Shown here piece after piece: positions 1 through 10,040 of a stretch of 64,000 nucleotides of DNA. The position numbers and the translations under genes are program-made. The notes under the pieces are model-generated. The model did no database searches. It saw only the letters and a list, made by a program, of their open reading frames with translations, and was not told the DNA's origin. Position 1 is the first letter of the stretch. Every line of letters starts with the position of its first letter. Source of the stretch: Sarocladium kiliense (lineage: Eukaryota > Ascomycota > Sordariomycetes > Hypocreales > Sarocladiaceae); contig JAUZTG010000041.1 in assembly GCA_030734395.1 (NCBI GenBank), positions 868,001 through 932,000 of the forward strand, given 5' to 3'.

Positions 1-952
1 CTCCCAGGCGCCGCGTCTTAAGTCCAGGGAAGAGTACGCGCACAAGTTTGCCGAAACTTGCTGGGTTCAGTACTGTTATCCTTTCCGTAGCGCATCGACT
101 TGCGTAGTTTGCATAGACTCTTCCACGCGGCACCGACCCCTTGCCCGTCGAGCACACCGAGTTGATCCTGTACATGGTCAGCACACCGCAAAGCAGCGAC
201 GAGAACAAAGGACAAGACCTACCAAAGCATGGCAAATACTTGTCGAGTCCGCTCCGAATTGGGCCCTCGTTCGTTCCCGTGGAGTTCACTGGCAACATCT
301 TGAAGTCCTCGGTGTCGGTTGGCGCTGAAAAGCTGTCGCATCTCCAACTCATTATTAGCGCTGGACCTTAAAGACCCCGATCGTGGTTGAGCCAGGTCCT
401 GATTGACCGAGTCACCCTCGATGTTGTCTTCCCTTTCCATCATGGAAGTGTCACCCTCAGTGAAGCTTCCGTTGCCGGCAAATTGCTCCACTGGCAGGGG
501 ATGTCTGTTCATGTCTTGCGACTGATGCTGAGCTTGCTGGTGCTGCTGGTAAGCCATCTGGTGCGCCATGGGTGCTGTCATAGAGCCGTCCATGTGCACT
601 TCTTGTGATGGCCCACGCATATGACCTGCGGCCTGCATGATCAGATCCTCAGGAGACATCTGAGGCGGTAATGACATGTTGCGAGCGTGGCTGCTGTGGT
701 TGTTGGGTAGCCAGTGACCGTTGTACAGATTCTGTGCGTCCGTGAAGGGATGTTGCTCAGCGTTCACAGTCTGATTGACGCCACTCTGGACCGATGTCGT
801 TGATGCACGAGACTGCGGTCGCTTCTTGGGCTTGATGTGGGTGCGCGATGCAGTATCTAGGCCGAGGAGGGCATGTCAGCAACGGAGTCCAAAGTAAACA
901 AAGATAAATTGGTCATGCGCATGCGGCACAGCAGAAACGCACCGTGGTCCAT
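1..952 (-). CDS. RFX1: RFX-family winged-helix transcription factor (partial, 3' part beyond left edge)
   Basis: RFX proteins bind X-box DNA; the yeast relative Crt1/Rfx1 represses DNA-damage genes such as those for ribonucleotide reductase. Exons read 952-943, 856-223 and 167 to the edge, with introns 857-942 (GTGCGT..CTAG) and 168-222 (GTAGGT..ACAG). The N-terminus begins MDHDTASRTHIKPKKRPQSR, followed by a Gln/His/Met-rich low-complexity stretch. The RFX DNA-binding domain starts in exon 2 (QVFAMLW) and continues in exon 3 with VPRGRVYANYASRC and LNPASFGKLVRVLFPGLKTR, a family hallmark. The rest of the winged helix and the dimerisation region lie outside the window. The ATG exon holds only 10 coding bases. 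A CTAG acceptor just before the ATG, paired with GTAAGC near 1228, suggests a 5' UTR intron. The family call is very secure; the start is fairly secure because both introns keep phase. Confidence 0.9.
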
Positions 953-2463
953 GATATCTAGGCGAACAGAAAGAAATGTCCCTTGGGGCTGGGGTCAGTC
1001 TTTGTTGGAAAGGGCGGCCAAGTGCGAGTTGATCTGTGATCAACAAACATTGGCTTTTGGTGTCTGTGTGTGGGGTGTGGCTGAACCAGGCCAAAAGCGT
1101 CAAAAACAGCGACTGCTCCGCGCCAGAAGACGAGCGCAACAGGGCAAGCAAGACATGCGGGAAGCGCAAAAGAGGAGATCAGAGCAAAGAAAACAGCCCA
1201 GACTATGAATCGTACAAAGCTTACCTGGAAGCAGCGCCGAAATCCGCTCGAGGCAACTGGCTTTGGCGGGCGCCTTTGGTGGGATTGTGAGGTGAGTTGC
1301 AGTGTTGTTGTGGTCGAGGATCCTGTTGCGAGGCCAACGAGCGGAGAGACATTCTGGTGGAGGCGGATCAGCAGCGAGATGACTAAGGATCACTGTTGTT
1401 TTGATGCTGAGGATGCGCCGGACAATCGTCCTGCCGGGCTCCGGGCTGCCAGTGATTCCAAGCACTCGGAAGTACGAACCAACACTGGAATTCAGTAGCC
1501 AGGATTCGGAAATGAAGGAGAAGATATCTGGAAGGCATTCACACTGTCTCTGCAATTTCGTGCTGGTAGGGCTGTCATTTCGCGCCATTCCAGCAGTTGA
1601 CTTTGGGCCATTGCTCTCTGTTTTGGCCTGCTTACACCCAGTACCTTCCTGCGACTCTCGTTCTTGCAGGGCATGCTGCTACCCGATAACGACACCCAGA
1701 CTGAGGGTAACGCATGATAGTCGATTCTACTGTCCGCAAACGAGAAACTAGGTGTACCATAGAAATGCATCAGAGTTAGCGTATTGGCATGATCAAATGG
1801 ATGCTTGGGATTGATTTCATTTCCCTGCGCTGGTATGAGTACTCGGTAGCTGTGGTATGGTCCAGATTGTGAGCGCAGCGGCGAAATCGATCTCCGCCTC
1901 AGCACGACGGTCACAGTGACGGGCCGACACAAAAGACGCTCTCCTCCAGCCAGCCATCTACCAACTAATTATTACCAAATGACTATTCTGAGGAAAAAGC
2001 ACGTGCCTCGGATTCAAGTAAAGCAGGCAGCAACACTCCCTACCTTACTCTATGCTACGTAGTACTGCACCGTCGCTATTGTGCTTATCTGGCTGTTTCA
2101 GAACCCCAGAGAAGCAACACGAACGCACACGTCACAGCAGCACTAGCGAACAGCCCAGGTAAGCTTGCGCCGCTCTGTGAGGTCAACGATCCGGCCTTAA
2201 CGGCAATCGCCTTCTGCCAACCCTTCAGCCTGTTAGTGCAGCCCAGGTCCCGCCCGCTCCGTGCAAGCTCCAACCTGGTTTCGTCACCCACACAATTCAA
2301 ATCCGCGCCCAGCACCCCTCCTTTGTCACCTTGCATCCACCCAACGCAATCTTTCAATCTTGTTCTTGCTTCAATTAATAGCTTCGGAGCTCCGATCCAT
2401 CACATCCTCGACTTCACTCAGTAGCATCTCCAGCTCGCGTCCAAACAACTATCTTATTTCGAA
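953..2463. other. Divergent intergenic region RFX1 / YOP1
   Basis: About 1.5 kb carrying the promoters and leaders of two divergent genes. Frames open on both strands (for example 1100-1588 minus and 1492-1932 minus) but show no recognisable domain and are best read as chance. The last 250 bases before YOP1 are pyrimidine-rich, as in the leader of an actively expressed fungal gene. Confidence 0.6.
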
Positions 2464-3104
2464 ATGGCGTCCGCCGGTGAAAAGGCCCAGAACTACCTGG
2501 GTATGCTCGATTCTGAGCTCTCCAAGTACCCTACTATCAACAACCTCGAGAAGCAGTCTGGCATCCCCAAGGCCTACGCAGTGATCGGCGCTGGTGCGCT
2601 GTACTTCTTCCTCGTCGTCTTCAACCTTGGTGGCCAGCTCCTCACCAACTTTGCTGGTTTCGTCATTCCCGGTTACTACTCCCTCGCCGCTCTGTTCACT
2701 CACAACACTGAGGATGATACCCAGTGGCTGACCGTATGTTGAACTACCACCCTTCCAACTAGCTGGCATGAGCTGCATGAATTGATCGACTAACCGAATG
2801 ACAGTACTGGGTTGTCTTCGCATTCTTCACCGTCGCCGAGAGCTTCATCAACATCGTCTACTGGTTCCCCTTCTACTTTGTCTTCAAGTTCATCTTCCTC
2901 CTGTGGCTCTCTCTGCCCATGTTCCGGTAAGTTTCTTGGCTTCTTATCGTCACAGATTTGAACTCGGTGAGCTAATAGAATGCCAGTGGTGCCGACCTCA
3001 TCTTCCGCTCCGTCATGGTTCCCGCCTTCGGCCGTTACTTCGAGAAGGGCTCCACTGCCTCTGGTCTCCGTAACCGGGCCTCTGGCTTCGACAAGTCCGA
3101 GTAA
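2464..3104 (+). CDS. YOP1: YOP1, ER membrane-shaping reticulon-like protein (DP1/TB2/HVA22 family)
   Basis: Yop1/REEP5 proteins insert paired hydrophobic hairpins into the ER membrane and stabilise tubule curvature together with reticulons. Three exons, 2464-2733, 2805-2926 and 2987-3104, give 169 residues, the usual family length. The N-terminal half has NNLEKQSGIPKAYAVIG and then the first hairpin (ALYFFLVVFNLGGQLLTNFA). The conserved VIPGYYSLAAL and a DDTQWLTYWVVFAFF stretch lead into the second hairpin. The C-terminus (VMVPAFGRYFEKGS) is soluble. Both introns have consensus GTATGT/GTAAGT donors and keep phase. Nothing is missing relative to the family, so this is a confident orthologue. 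Confidence 0.96.
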
Positions 3105-4116
3105 GCTCCTTCAAATGGAGTGAGCAAGCAGCGAGGTCGCTGAAAGGCGTCGAATTGGCGTCATGTCAACCCACAGGCCCTGCTTGGCACATGTTCGATC
3201 TGGGTGCCACAACGCCCTACCATGATGAGAGGATGGAGATCTCCGGCGGTGCCTCGGCACGCGTCGGTCCATATCTCTGCAATGTTCAACGGATAGCCAC
3301 TTTATGTTCAAGGATGATGGAATGATATGGGTTTCTTTCCTTATAGAGACGACCTGTTATGATGGGGACCAGGACAGGTCTGGAGATGCGCGTTGGAACT
3401 TTGTCTGGGTTCTCATAGCTCGTTTCCAGGCGTTACAAACTATCGATTTTTGAGAGCATTCGACGAAGAAGATCAAGCCTTGACTGACTTTGCAGATGCT
3501 AAACAAGTGTCGTAGTACATCCCCATCGCCTCTCTCAGTCTTTTCCATGTTGTCGCGTTTCAGTGCAGATTTGGGGCACGTTTCGGTACCAATATTGGTC
3601 GCAGGAAGCTGCTGGCTATCAATCTCGCCATGTTGTTGGCGATATTGATTGCTCCGTACTCCTCTCGTGTCTGTGCCATCTCCATTGCCATCTCAAAGAG
3701 CATCCAATGTAATCTTCACTCTCTATTCCTGAGTTCTGATTGCCGTGAGGAGCTCTCGAGGGAGGGTGGGCGCCCCAAAATAGTAGCTTACCCACACTGA
3801 GGTCGTAGGCCCCCTGGCGCCCCTCTGGCATCCCTGCGGCACTGCTGAAACCACTGGCGCCACAATTGAGCTGACTGCCTCACTAGCCTTCCATCTGACA
3901 TCGCGCTGGGACCCTGAATCCCAGCACTTCGACAAGCATATTCGACTTATCCAACACCGCTGCAATATTTCACGACTGACGAACTACAATCATAATCCGA
4001 GGCGGCATAACGACAATTCATTGCCTCTACTCAAACACAACGAGCAGCCGATCGGATTCGACGCCCTCAAACCGACTACATAGGCCGCAGGTTCGCGCCA
4101 GTGACATGTCCTCGAT
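3105..4116. other. Intergenic region YOP1 to MID1
   Basis: About 1 kb holding the YOP1 3' end and the MID1 promoter/leader. Short open frames on the minus strand show no domain. A short uORF sits at 4106-4126 and is listed separately. Confidence 0.6.
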
Positions 4117-4126
4117 ATGCGATTGA
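4106..4126 (+). promoter_or_regulatory. Short uORF overlapping the MID1 start codon
   Basis: ATG at 4106 opens a six-codon frame (MSSICD) that stops at TGA 4124-4126. It is in a different frame from, and overlaps, the MID1 ATG at 4117. If the mRNA leader includes 4106, ribosomes must leak past this ATG or reinitiate to make MID1, which would lower its translation. The transcript start is not visible from sequence. Confidence 0.5.
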
Positions 4127-6028
4127 GGCCATCGCAGTCGCGTCTCGCGGCTTCTTTCGCCCCATTACCCCTCGCAGGATCATTGTGCCTTCTACTGGCA
4201 GCACCAAAGGCTGTCCTAGCCACGACAGCGCCCAATGAGGCGGCAGCTGTGGTCGAGATCGTTGGCGGTGCGCTTGATGGCGTGCGGGAAGCATATGAAC
4301 CCGAATTCGGGGTGTTCGACCGGAGCATAGTTGGTCGAGCGCCCACGGGTGTCACTGCACTTCGAAATAATGTTCCAGAGTCCTTGAACCTCTCGCCAGG
4401 CACGACAGCGTGCTACTTGGTGAGCAAGGACACGATCTTTGGAGGAGAAACCCCAACACGGCGACAAACAGACGATACGGAGGAGAACGACGAGACGGAA
4501 GGCTCAGAAGAATCCAAAAACTCGCGACAGGTTTACTTGAGCGCAAATACCTGCCTTCAACCGAAATCGAGGCAGCCAGACAAGCCGACAGCGCAACCAC
4601 CACAGCTGGTGATAACCATATCTCAGTCTGAAGATGGGGGGTGTGCCCGAGCACTGTCTGAGGTACCGGAAAACCAAAAGAAGAGGTTCGAGGAAGGCGC
4701 GGTGATGTTTCAAGCAAATGCCACGGGCGACCTATACGTCGGCATAGTCGCCCCAGAAGTGGACGACTCCAAGTTTGACGAAGTCTACAACTTCGAGGTT
4801 GCGGCATCGACCGATATGTATTATCATACCTACAGCGCAAGTAACAGCAGTGAACTGTTGTGGATGGACAGCGACTCGAGCGCGGTCTTGTTGGTCACGC
4901 GTGACCTGACGAACGACCCGAAGCAGTTTCAGAAAGTCATGAAGGCTGAGCCGCCGTACTCTCTTTACGCCGAGAATGAAGCACGGAACTACACCGGCGG
5001 TCTCAGGGCTTCTGTGTGTGGGTTGAAGAACAACGCGCAGATATTGGCCAACGGGAAAGGGGACGGCATGCTGAATCAGTTGTGTCGAACTGGCATGACT
5101 ACCCGTGGACCAGGTGGACACCCAAAGCAGCAATTCTACTTCCAGGGACTGAATGCTACTTCGAAATATACCGGCATCCTCTACAAACCTCCCACCTCCA
5201 CAAGCAAGAGGGATGAGGATGCTGCAGGCGGCGGAGGGACCATATTTCCCTCAATCAGCTTTCAAACAGTTCAAGGTGAGCTCCTTCCTGATCACCCTTG
5301 AGGCCTTCATGCTAACACAGTGTTCAGGTAGGAACTGTAAGGTCCTTGATGGAGCCGAATTCGAGTTCTGTGATGAGGTCAATTGGGCCATGCCCGGAAA
5401 CGACGATCTGAACAGCACAGAACTCGTCCGCGTCTACGACAACTATGCCCGCGACATGTATGAGAACTTCAAGAAGGTCCTAGCTCAGATCCCCTGCGAG
5501 GCACCGCCTGACCAGCGCTACTCTCTTGCCCGCAACTGCTCCGACTGTGAGACCGCCTACAAGCGCTGGCTCTGCACCGTCAGCATTCCACGCTGCGAGG
5601 ACGTGTCGAGCACAAACCCATTTGCCGTTCTTCGCAATGCGAATGACCCATTCCCTAACGGCACGACATTACCCGATGACATCCGGCAGACATTAGGCAA
5701 CAACATTTACTTCAACACATCACGGAACCGTCAGCTCAATGATGAGATCAAGCCAGGGCCGTACAAGGAGATCCTACCTTGCGATGACATCTGCTACGAG
5801 GTGGTGCAGTCCTGCCCTGCAGCAATGCAATTTGCTTGTCCACGACCAGGCTGGATAGGCTTCAACATCAGCTATGCTGAGCGAGGAGACCCAGGTGATG
5901 ACCAGGTGCGATGCAGTTTCCCAGGCCAGTCACGCACGCGAACAGGCGTTGCGGCGGGTATGCTTTCACCTGCGCCATATCTCATTGGCATTCTCCCCAT
6001 GGCAGCGTTGTTTGCCCTGCTAGTTTAG
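4117..6028 (+). CDS. MID1: MID1, stretch-activated/regulatory subunit of the Cch1 calcium channel
   Basis: Mid1 pairs with the pore protein Cch1 in the high-affinity calcium influx system used under cell-wall, ER and mating stress. Two exons, 4117-5275 and 5328-6028, join in phase to 619 residues, the normal fungal length. The product begins with a hydrophobic signal sequence (SLCLLLAAPKAVLA) and continues with a beta-rich extracellular region bearing several N-x-S/T sites. The C-terminal half is cysteine-rich (CSDCETAYKRWLC, PCDDICYEVVQSC, MQFACP), the diagnostic Mid1 region. The last about 20 residues are hydrophobic (LIGILPMAALFALLV), consistent with a C-terminal membrane segment or GPI signal. 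An overlapping uORF may limit translation. Confidence 0.93.
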
Positions 6029-6345
6029 GAGGGTGGAGGGACCTTGGTGGGTTTTCAGTGCATGATCAGCGATTCTCACATTTTTGATGCTTGGGGCGTT
6101 ATCTTGGATGTTTTTGCATTATTTCTTCGACGCTACTGGGATGAATAGCGAACGTTAAATATAGGGTTGTTTGGCAGGATAGTTGGGAAAACCATCATAA
6201 TGCTAAAGTGATAGAACGCCTCCCTTAGAGTATGATACATAGATCGTGTGTCCTCTCTTCCCCTTCCATGGTTTCACCTCGCCTGTACCATTCACATCTT
6301 TGGGACTGAGTGTTTCCTTCAATCGTTTCATCCCACGCCTTCGTA
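6029..6345. other. Convergent 3' region between MID1 and the mitochondrial protein gene
   Basis: Just over 300 bases between two convergent genes, holding their 3' ends. No coding potential was seen. Confidence 0.6.
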
Positions 6346-6857
6346 TCATGACTTCTTCGGCGTCGTCTTTGCTTTGTACTCCTCAACCTTCGCCTCCAAT
6401 CCCTTCAGCGTTTCTGCTTCCCTCACATATCAGCATCCAGCACTTTAGGACAGCATCACACTGTATTTCTCGACTTTAGATCTGACGAATTCGGGCACGC
6501 ACCATCAGCCTCTGCACGCAGCTCGTCCGTCTCGAGTCGTGTCCAGCTGTAGTAGACGACCTGGTAGGTCAGGACCGCCATAAGCAGGACCTTTGCGACG
6601 GGTCGAGTGAAGGTTTTATAGAATTGTGCCTATTGTGAACAGTCGTCTCGTCAGCCTTTCCTATTCTGTGTCTGCGACCGACTCCTCCATCGATTCCTTC
6701 GGTTTGCGCCGGCTCGTGATCGTGGGAAAGGGAAGTCATTTCGTACCGTCGGCCCAGGCTGCTTGTCTGTCGCATAGCATCTCCTCTGATGCCTGAAAAC
6801 TGCTCTTTGTGCCACGGGCCTTCGCACCGCTAAACGTCGTATCGTCGTTCCAGCCAT
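6346..6857 (-). CDS. Small mitochondrial single-pass membrane protein (possibly INA17-like)
   Basis: Three exons, 6857-6747, 6629-6503 and 6416-6346, join in phase to 102 residues. Residues 1-30 are Arg-rich and lack acidic residues (MAGTTIRRLAVRRPVAQRAV, then RHQRRCYAT), a classic mitochondrial presequence with a cleavage-like RCYAT site. One membrane segment follows (about residues 49-66, VAKVLLMAVLTYQVVYYSW). After it comes a charged helix likely to form a coiled coil (DELRAEADAETLKGLEAKVEEYKAK) and a Lys-rich tail. This presequence-TM-coiled-coil layout resembles INA17, which helps assemble the F1Fo ATP synthase peripheral stalk, but I cannot confirm orthology. The first intron (6630-6746) starts GTACGA; the last ends in a GAAG acceptor. 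Gene reality is well supported by phase; function is not established. Confidence 0.75.
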
Positions 6858-7349
6858 GATCGTCTGTCCTTCGCGAAGTTCGATGCCAACCCATCTTCTC
6901 CATCCCGTCGCGACCATAGTTTCCCAACAGTGGCTGACACACTCCCTGTGGCGGTGCACCCAAAAAAACACCCCGCAACACCCAGAGCTCCCGCCACAGC
7001 GACTGCTCTCTCAGCTCAGGGGTCCAGCCTGCAGCTGCCGCTTTGGGCGCTGGGTTCGGTCTCCCGTCTCCGGGGCCTTTCTCTTGACGACACATGTCCT
7101 CCAAGCCGCCTGTCCTCCCCATCTTCCACCTTCCTCAGCGCTCCTGTGACTCGACACGTCCCAATCGAACACGCTGACTGCGACAAGTGCCCTCGAATTG
7201 TTTCCGAAGTCTTCTGTCGCGATCTGTCCATCCTTGACGCCTTAATCTTGTACTTGCGCATAAATATCGAAACGTGGTTCTATCCCTTGATTCACGATCG
7301 TCTTACATATCCGCACACAACCTCCACGACCCCTCTAAACCTCACCACA
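6858..7349. other. Divergent promoter region, mitochondrial protein gene / YSY6
   Basis: About 490 bases between two divergent small genes, with CT-rich leader sequence on the YSY6 side. Overlapping frames on both strands have no domain and look like chance. Confidence 0.5.
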
Positions 7350-7719
7350 ATGGTTCGCCTCCCCCAATTTCTCCTTGCCGACTCTCTGATGGCGAGTTTG
7401 GGATACGAGTTGAAGCTAATACGTGCCTCTTCGATATAGGCCCAAACCCCAGAGCAACGCAGGCGCAATGCCAAGTTCGCGAAGGAGAACGAGTTGCGCA
7501 TGGGCAAGTCGGAGGACCAGATCAAGAAGCGCGTCAAGGAGGCACAGAAGTCTCCCATCTCTACGTTCTGGCTCGGTACGACCTCCACCCTTGCAATGCC
7601 CCATTCCAGGTCTTAAAGAACGGCTTTCTAACAAGGGAATTGGTGATTTAGTGATCCTTGGATTCATCATTTTCGGCGGCCTGGTCTTTGAGGTTTTCTC
7701 TCGCTTTTTCGGTCAATAA
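7350..7719 (+). CDS. YSY6: YSY6/RAMP4-type stress-associated ER protein (SERP family)
   Basis: RAMP4/Ysy6 is a tail-anchored protein of the Sec61 translocon that helps stabilise new membrane proteins under ER stress. Exons 7350-7352, 7440-7575 and 7652-7719 give 68 residues. The product starts MAQTPEQRRRNAKFAKENEL, followed by KSEDQIKKRVKEAQKSPIST, the conserved RAMP4 cytosolic part. A single C-terminal membrane anchor spans about residues 46-66 (VILGFIIFGGLVFEVF). The first coding exon is only the ATG. The reading before the acceptor at 7439 (MVRLPQFLLADSL...) would be the unspliced intron, whose donor is the weak GTTCGC. Length and sequence match the family, and all phases agree. Confidence 0.9.
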
Positions 7720-8178
7720 GTGACCGAGATCGCAGTCGATACGAGCGAACATATCACGGAAACGAGTTGGCACCATTGTTGCGAAGGAAGCCGCATCCCT
7801 CGCGCTCTGCGAGAACGCTCAAGTCAGGCCTTCGGGAGTCTCCAAGAAGGAACCAAGCTTGTCATCGGGCTCAGGCGGATTTACCTCTGGATCGTGCCTC
7901 ATCTTCACGGGGCCTTGGCGTACGGGAGCATGCTTTAGATCGATCACAGTACACAGGCACGCGTTGCACTGATAGGGACAAACAAAGGTTAAAAGAAAGC
8001 TTCAAATGTCTCCTTTCCTTGTTGATTCAGCATGCCAAGAAATGATATGATGCTTTACATAGCTTATTGGCCAAGTGCCTTGAGCCCGTTGTTTGCGCCA
8101 TGCTGTGGTAACGTAACGACAATACAATGATAACGCCAAGTCCTCTAAGCAAACCGGACAGGACTTTTGTTCAATCTA
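7720..8178. other. Convergent 3' region, YSY6 / SMAP-domain gene
   Basis: About 460 bases holding the 3' ends of two convergent genes. No coding potential was recognised. Confidence 0.6.
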
Positions 8179-9338
8179 TCATGCACCCAGACCGCGGCGC
8201 TGGCTGACACCCTCGAACTTCATCTTCATGCCATCCTCGAACTGCCGCTGAATCTCCGCCTCAGCCTTTGACGAGTTCGACTTCTCCTTGTTCTTGCTCT
8301 TGCCAGCGGCATTCGTCATGGCGCCGGCCTTCTTCGCACCTAGAAGACGCATGAACTTGGCTTGTCGTGCGTCGCCACCCTCAAGGTCGTCCACATTCCA
8401 CTTCGCTGCATCATCAGCCGTGGCCGCCAAATCTTCCTTCTTCTTCGACTTCTTAGCCTTCTCCTTGGGTGCATTCTCCTGAACCTCCTCATCGGCGTCT
8501 CGCTTCCGCTTCTTCTCCGCTTTTGCGGCCTTCTTAGCGGCCTTGTCGTCCACGATGGGTTCTGACTTGTTCTTCTTATCCTTCTTGCTCTTCTTTGCGC
8601 CAACTGTGTCGACCTGGAATAGATCTGCGGCTGGGACAGACTTGATGTCGCCCTTAGTCTTTTCGGTCTTCTTTGACTTTTTCGACTTCTTCGGCTTGGG
8701 TTCAGGCTCGCTCTCAGACTCTGAGTCTGATTCGGAGTCGGAGTCGGAGCTTGAGTCGCTATCGCTGTCACTAGATGGCAGTGCTTTCGTCTTGATCTTT
8801 CGCTTCTTGAGGTCGACTTCGTCAGATGGTACTGCGACGGGGATCGGGACACCTCCATCCTCATCCTCAGAAGATGAGCTTGTGTCGGAGTCGGAGTCGG
8901 AGTCATAGTTGTCGGAGCCCATCTCAATGTCGCCACTTTGGGCCTTTTCTTGCTCCTGTAAAGTGTTAGACACCCAATTGCCTCAAGACCGTAGTACTTC
9001 AAGTGGAAATGTACCTCCTTCTCCTTTGTCAGTTGCTCGTAGCGAAGGCGATACTGCTTCGCCTGCGCCATGAGCTTCGCAGCCTCCGCCTCACACTTGT
9101 CGGCTTTGGCGGGCAGTTTCAGTCGCGCCTTCTCCGCCTTATCTGCTCGCTTTGCGTTGGCGTTGGCCTTGGTCGCGGCCTTCTTCTCAGGTGTCCATTT
9201 CGCAGCTGGCTTCACGTTGGCCTTTCGTGCAAGCTTGGCCGCTGCTTTCTCGTGGCGTTTCTCTTTGCGCTCTTCGACTAGCTTCTCGCGGTAAGCCTTC
9301 TTCCTCTCAGTCACCTGGGTGTCCTCGGAGGCAGCCAT
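8179..9338 (-). CDS. SMAP (small acidic protein-like) domain protein, highly charged, probably nuclear
   Basis: Two exons, 9338-9015 and 8955-8179 (59-bp intron), give 366 residues. The N-terminal third is a long charged helix rich in K, A, E and R (TERKKAYREKLVEERKEKRH), likely coiled coil. The middle has Ser-Asp/Glu repeats (for example SDSDSDSSSDSDSESDSESE), typical CK2 substrates, alternating with Lys blocks (KPKKSKKSKKTEK) that resemble nuclear or nucleolar localisation signals. The C-terminus carries the SMAP-like motif: AKFMRLLGAKKAG, then IQRQFEDGMKMKFEGVSQRR and a final GLGA. SMAP proteins have no defined biochemical role, so the function is unknown; the composition suggests a nucleolar or RNA-associated protein. 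A 393-codon frame shifted across the same DNA is an artefact of its low-complexity codons. Confidence 0.88.
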
Positions 9339-10040
9339 TGTGATTGACGTCAAGGATGTGTGGTGTTGCTGAGCAGGGCTGGTGCTGTGAACCTCAGCAG
9401 CGCGGGCAGGGACCCTCCTCCAACTTTTTCCAATGGCAGGTGGGGAGCCAAGCGGCAGAATTGCGTAGCTTGGAGGTGGGTGGGCGGTGAGCTGCCAGGA
9501 TTGCCTGATTGGGAAGTACACTCAATGTTACGTACCGCGCCCAGAGACACAATCTGCAATGATCCATTCTTGGGCAAAGGACCATCTTGAAACGGTTGAT
9601 TGTATAGATCTGGGAAGAAAATCCCTTTCTAAGATGCTTGAATGAGTCGAAGTCCAGTGAGGCGCAAAGAGCAGCACAGAGAAAACTAGGATATCCTAAC
9701 AGTCGAACGGGTAGAATAGGCCCAAGGTAGCCAGCAAAGAATACACAGAATAGCAATCACGATAGCAAGTAAAATAGCTCGTATCAGAGTAGGCGTCATG
9801 GGACCTAGAATAGCAAACAAAATAGCAAGTCGATTTTGTAAGATACGCTTGGGCGGTTCGGCCTCGCTTGGCATTGACGATCTCTTGCTTACATGCGGAG
9901 TTTCGGAGTCTATTTCCGAGACTCCGTTCACTTGATGCAGTCCTCCCGCTCAACCATCCGTGATTCCTGCTTCCGCCTCCAAGCCCGAGGCGGCATTTCA
10001 TCTTCAGCTATACCCTAGCAAATCGTGTTCGCCGGGAATT
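9339..10040. other. Divergent intergenic region with AATAGCAA repeats and two regulator-type sites
   Basis: About 700 bases between the SMAP gene and the Zn2Cys6 gene. At 9749-9830 the octamer AATAGCAA or close variants recur five times (near 9749, 9761, 9772, 9808 and 9821). Two CGGAGYYYCGG-type sites at 9896-9926 are listed separately. Confidence 0.6.
9896..9926. promoter_or_regulatory. Inverted pair of CGGAGYYYCGG sites upstream of the Zn2Cys6 regulator
   Basis: CGGAGTTTCGG (9896-9906) and, on the other strand, CGGAGTCTCGG (9916-9926) form an inverted pair with a 9-base gap, ending 115 bases before the ATG at 10041. Each unit is a CGG-N5-CGG direct repeat, a form bound by Zn2Cys6 dimers. 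The same unit occurs upstream of the next gene, a transporter, which suggests autoregulation plus control of the neighbour. The binding protein is inferred. Confidence 0.6.

Noticed and set aside
8340..9521. A 393-codon minus-strand frame overlapping the SMAP-domain gene
   Set aside because: It is a frameshifted reading of the same low-complexity Lys/Ser/Asp codons, giving Arg/Pro/Ser-rich nonsense; the two-exon SMAP model has the conserved C-terminal domain.
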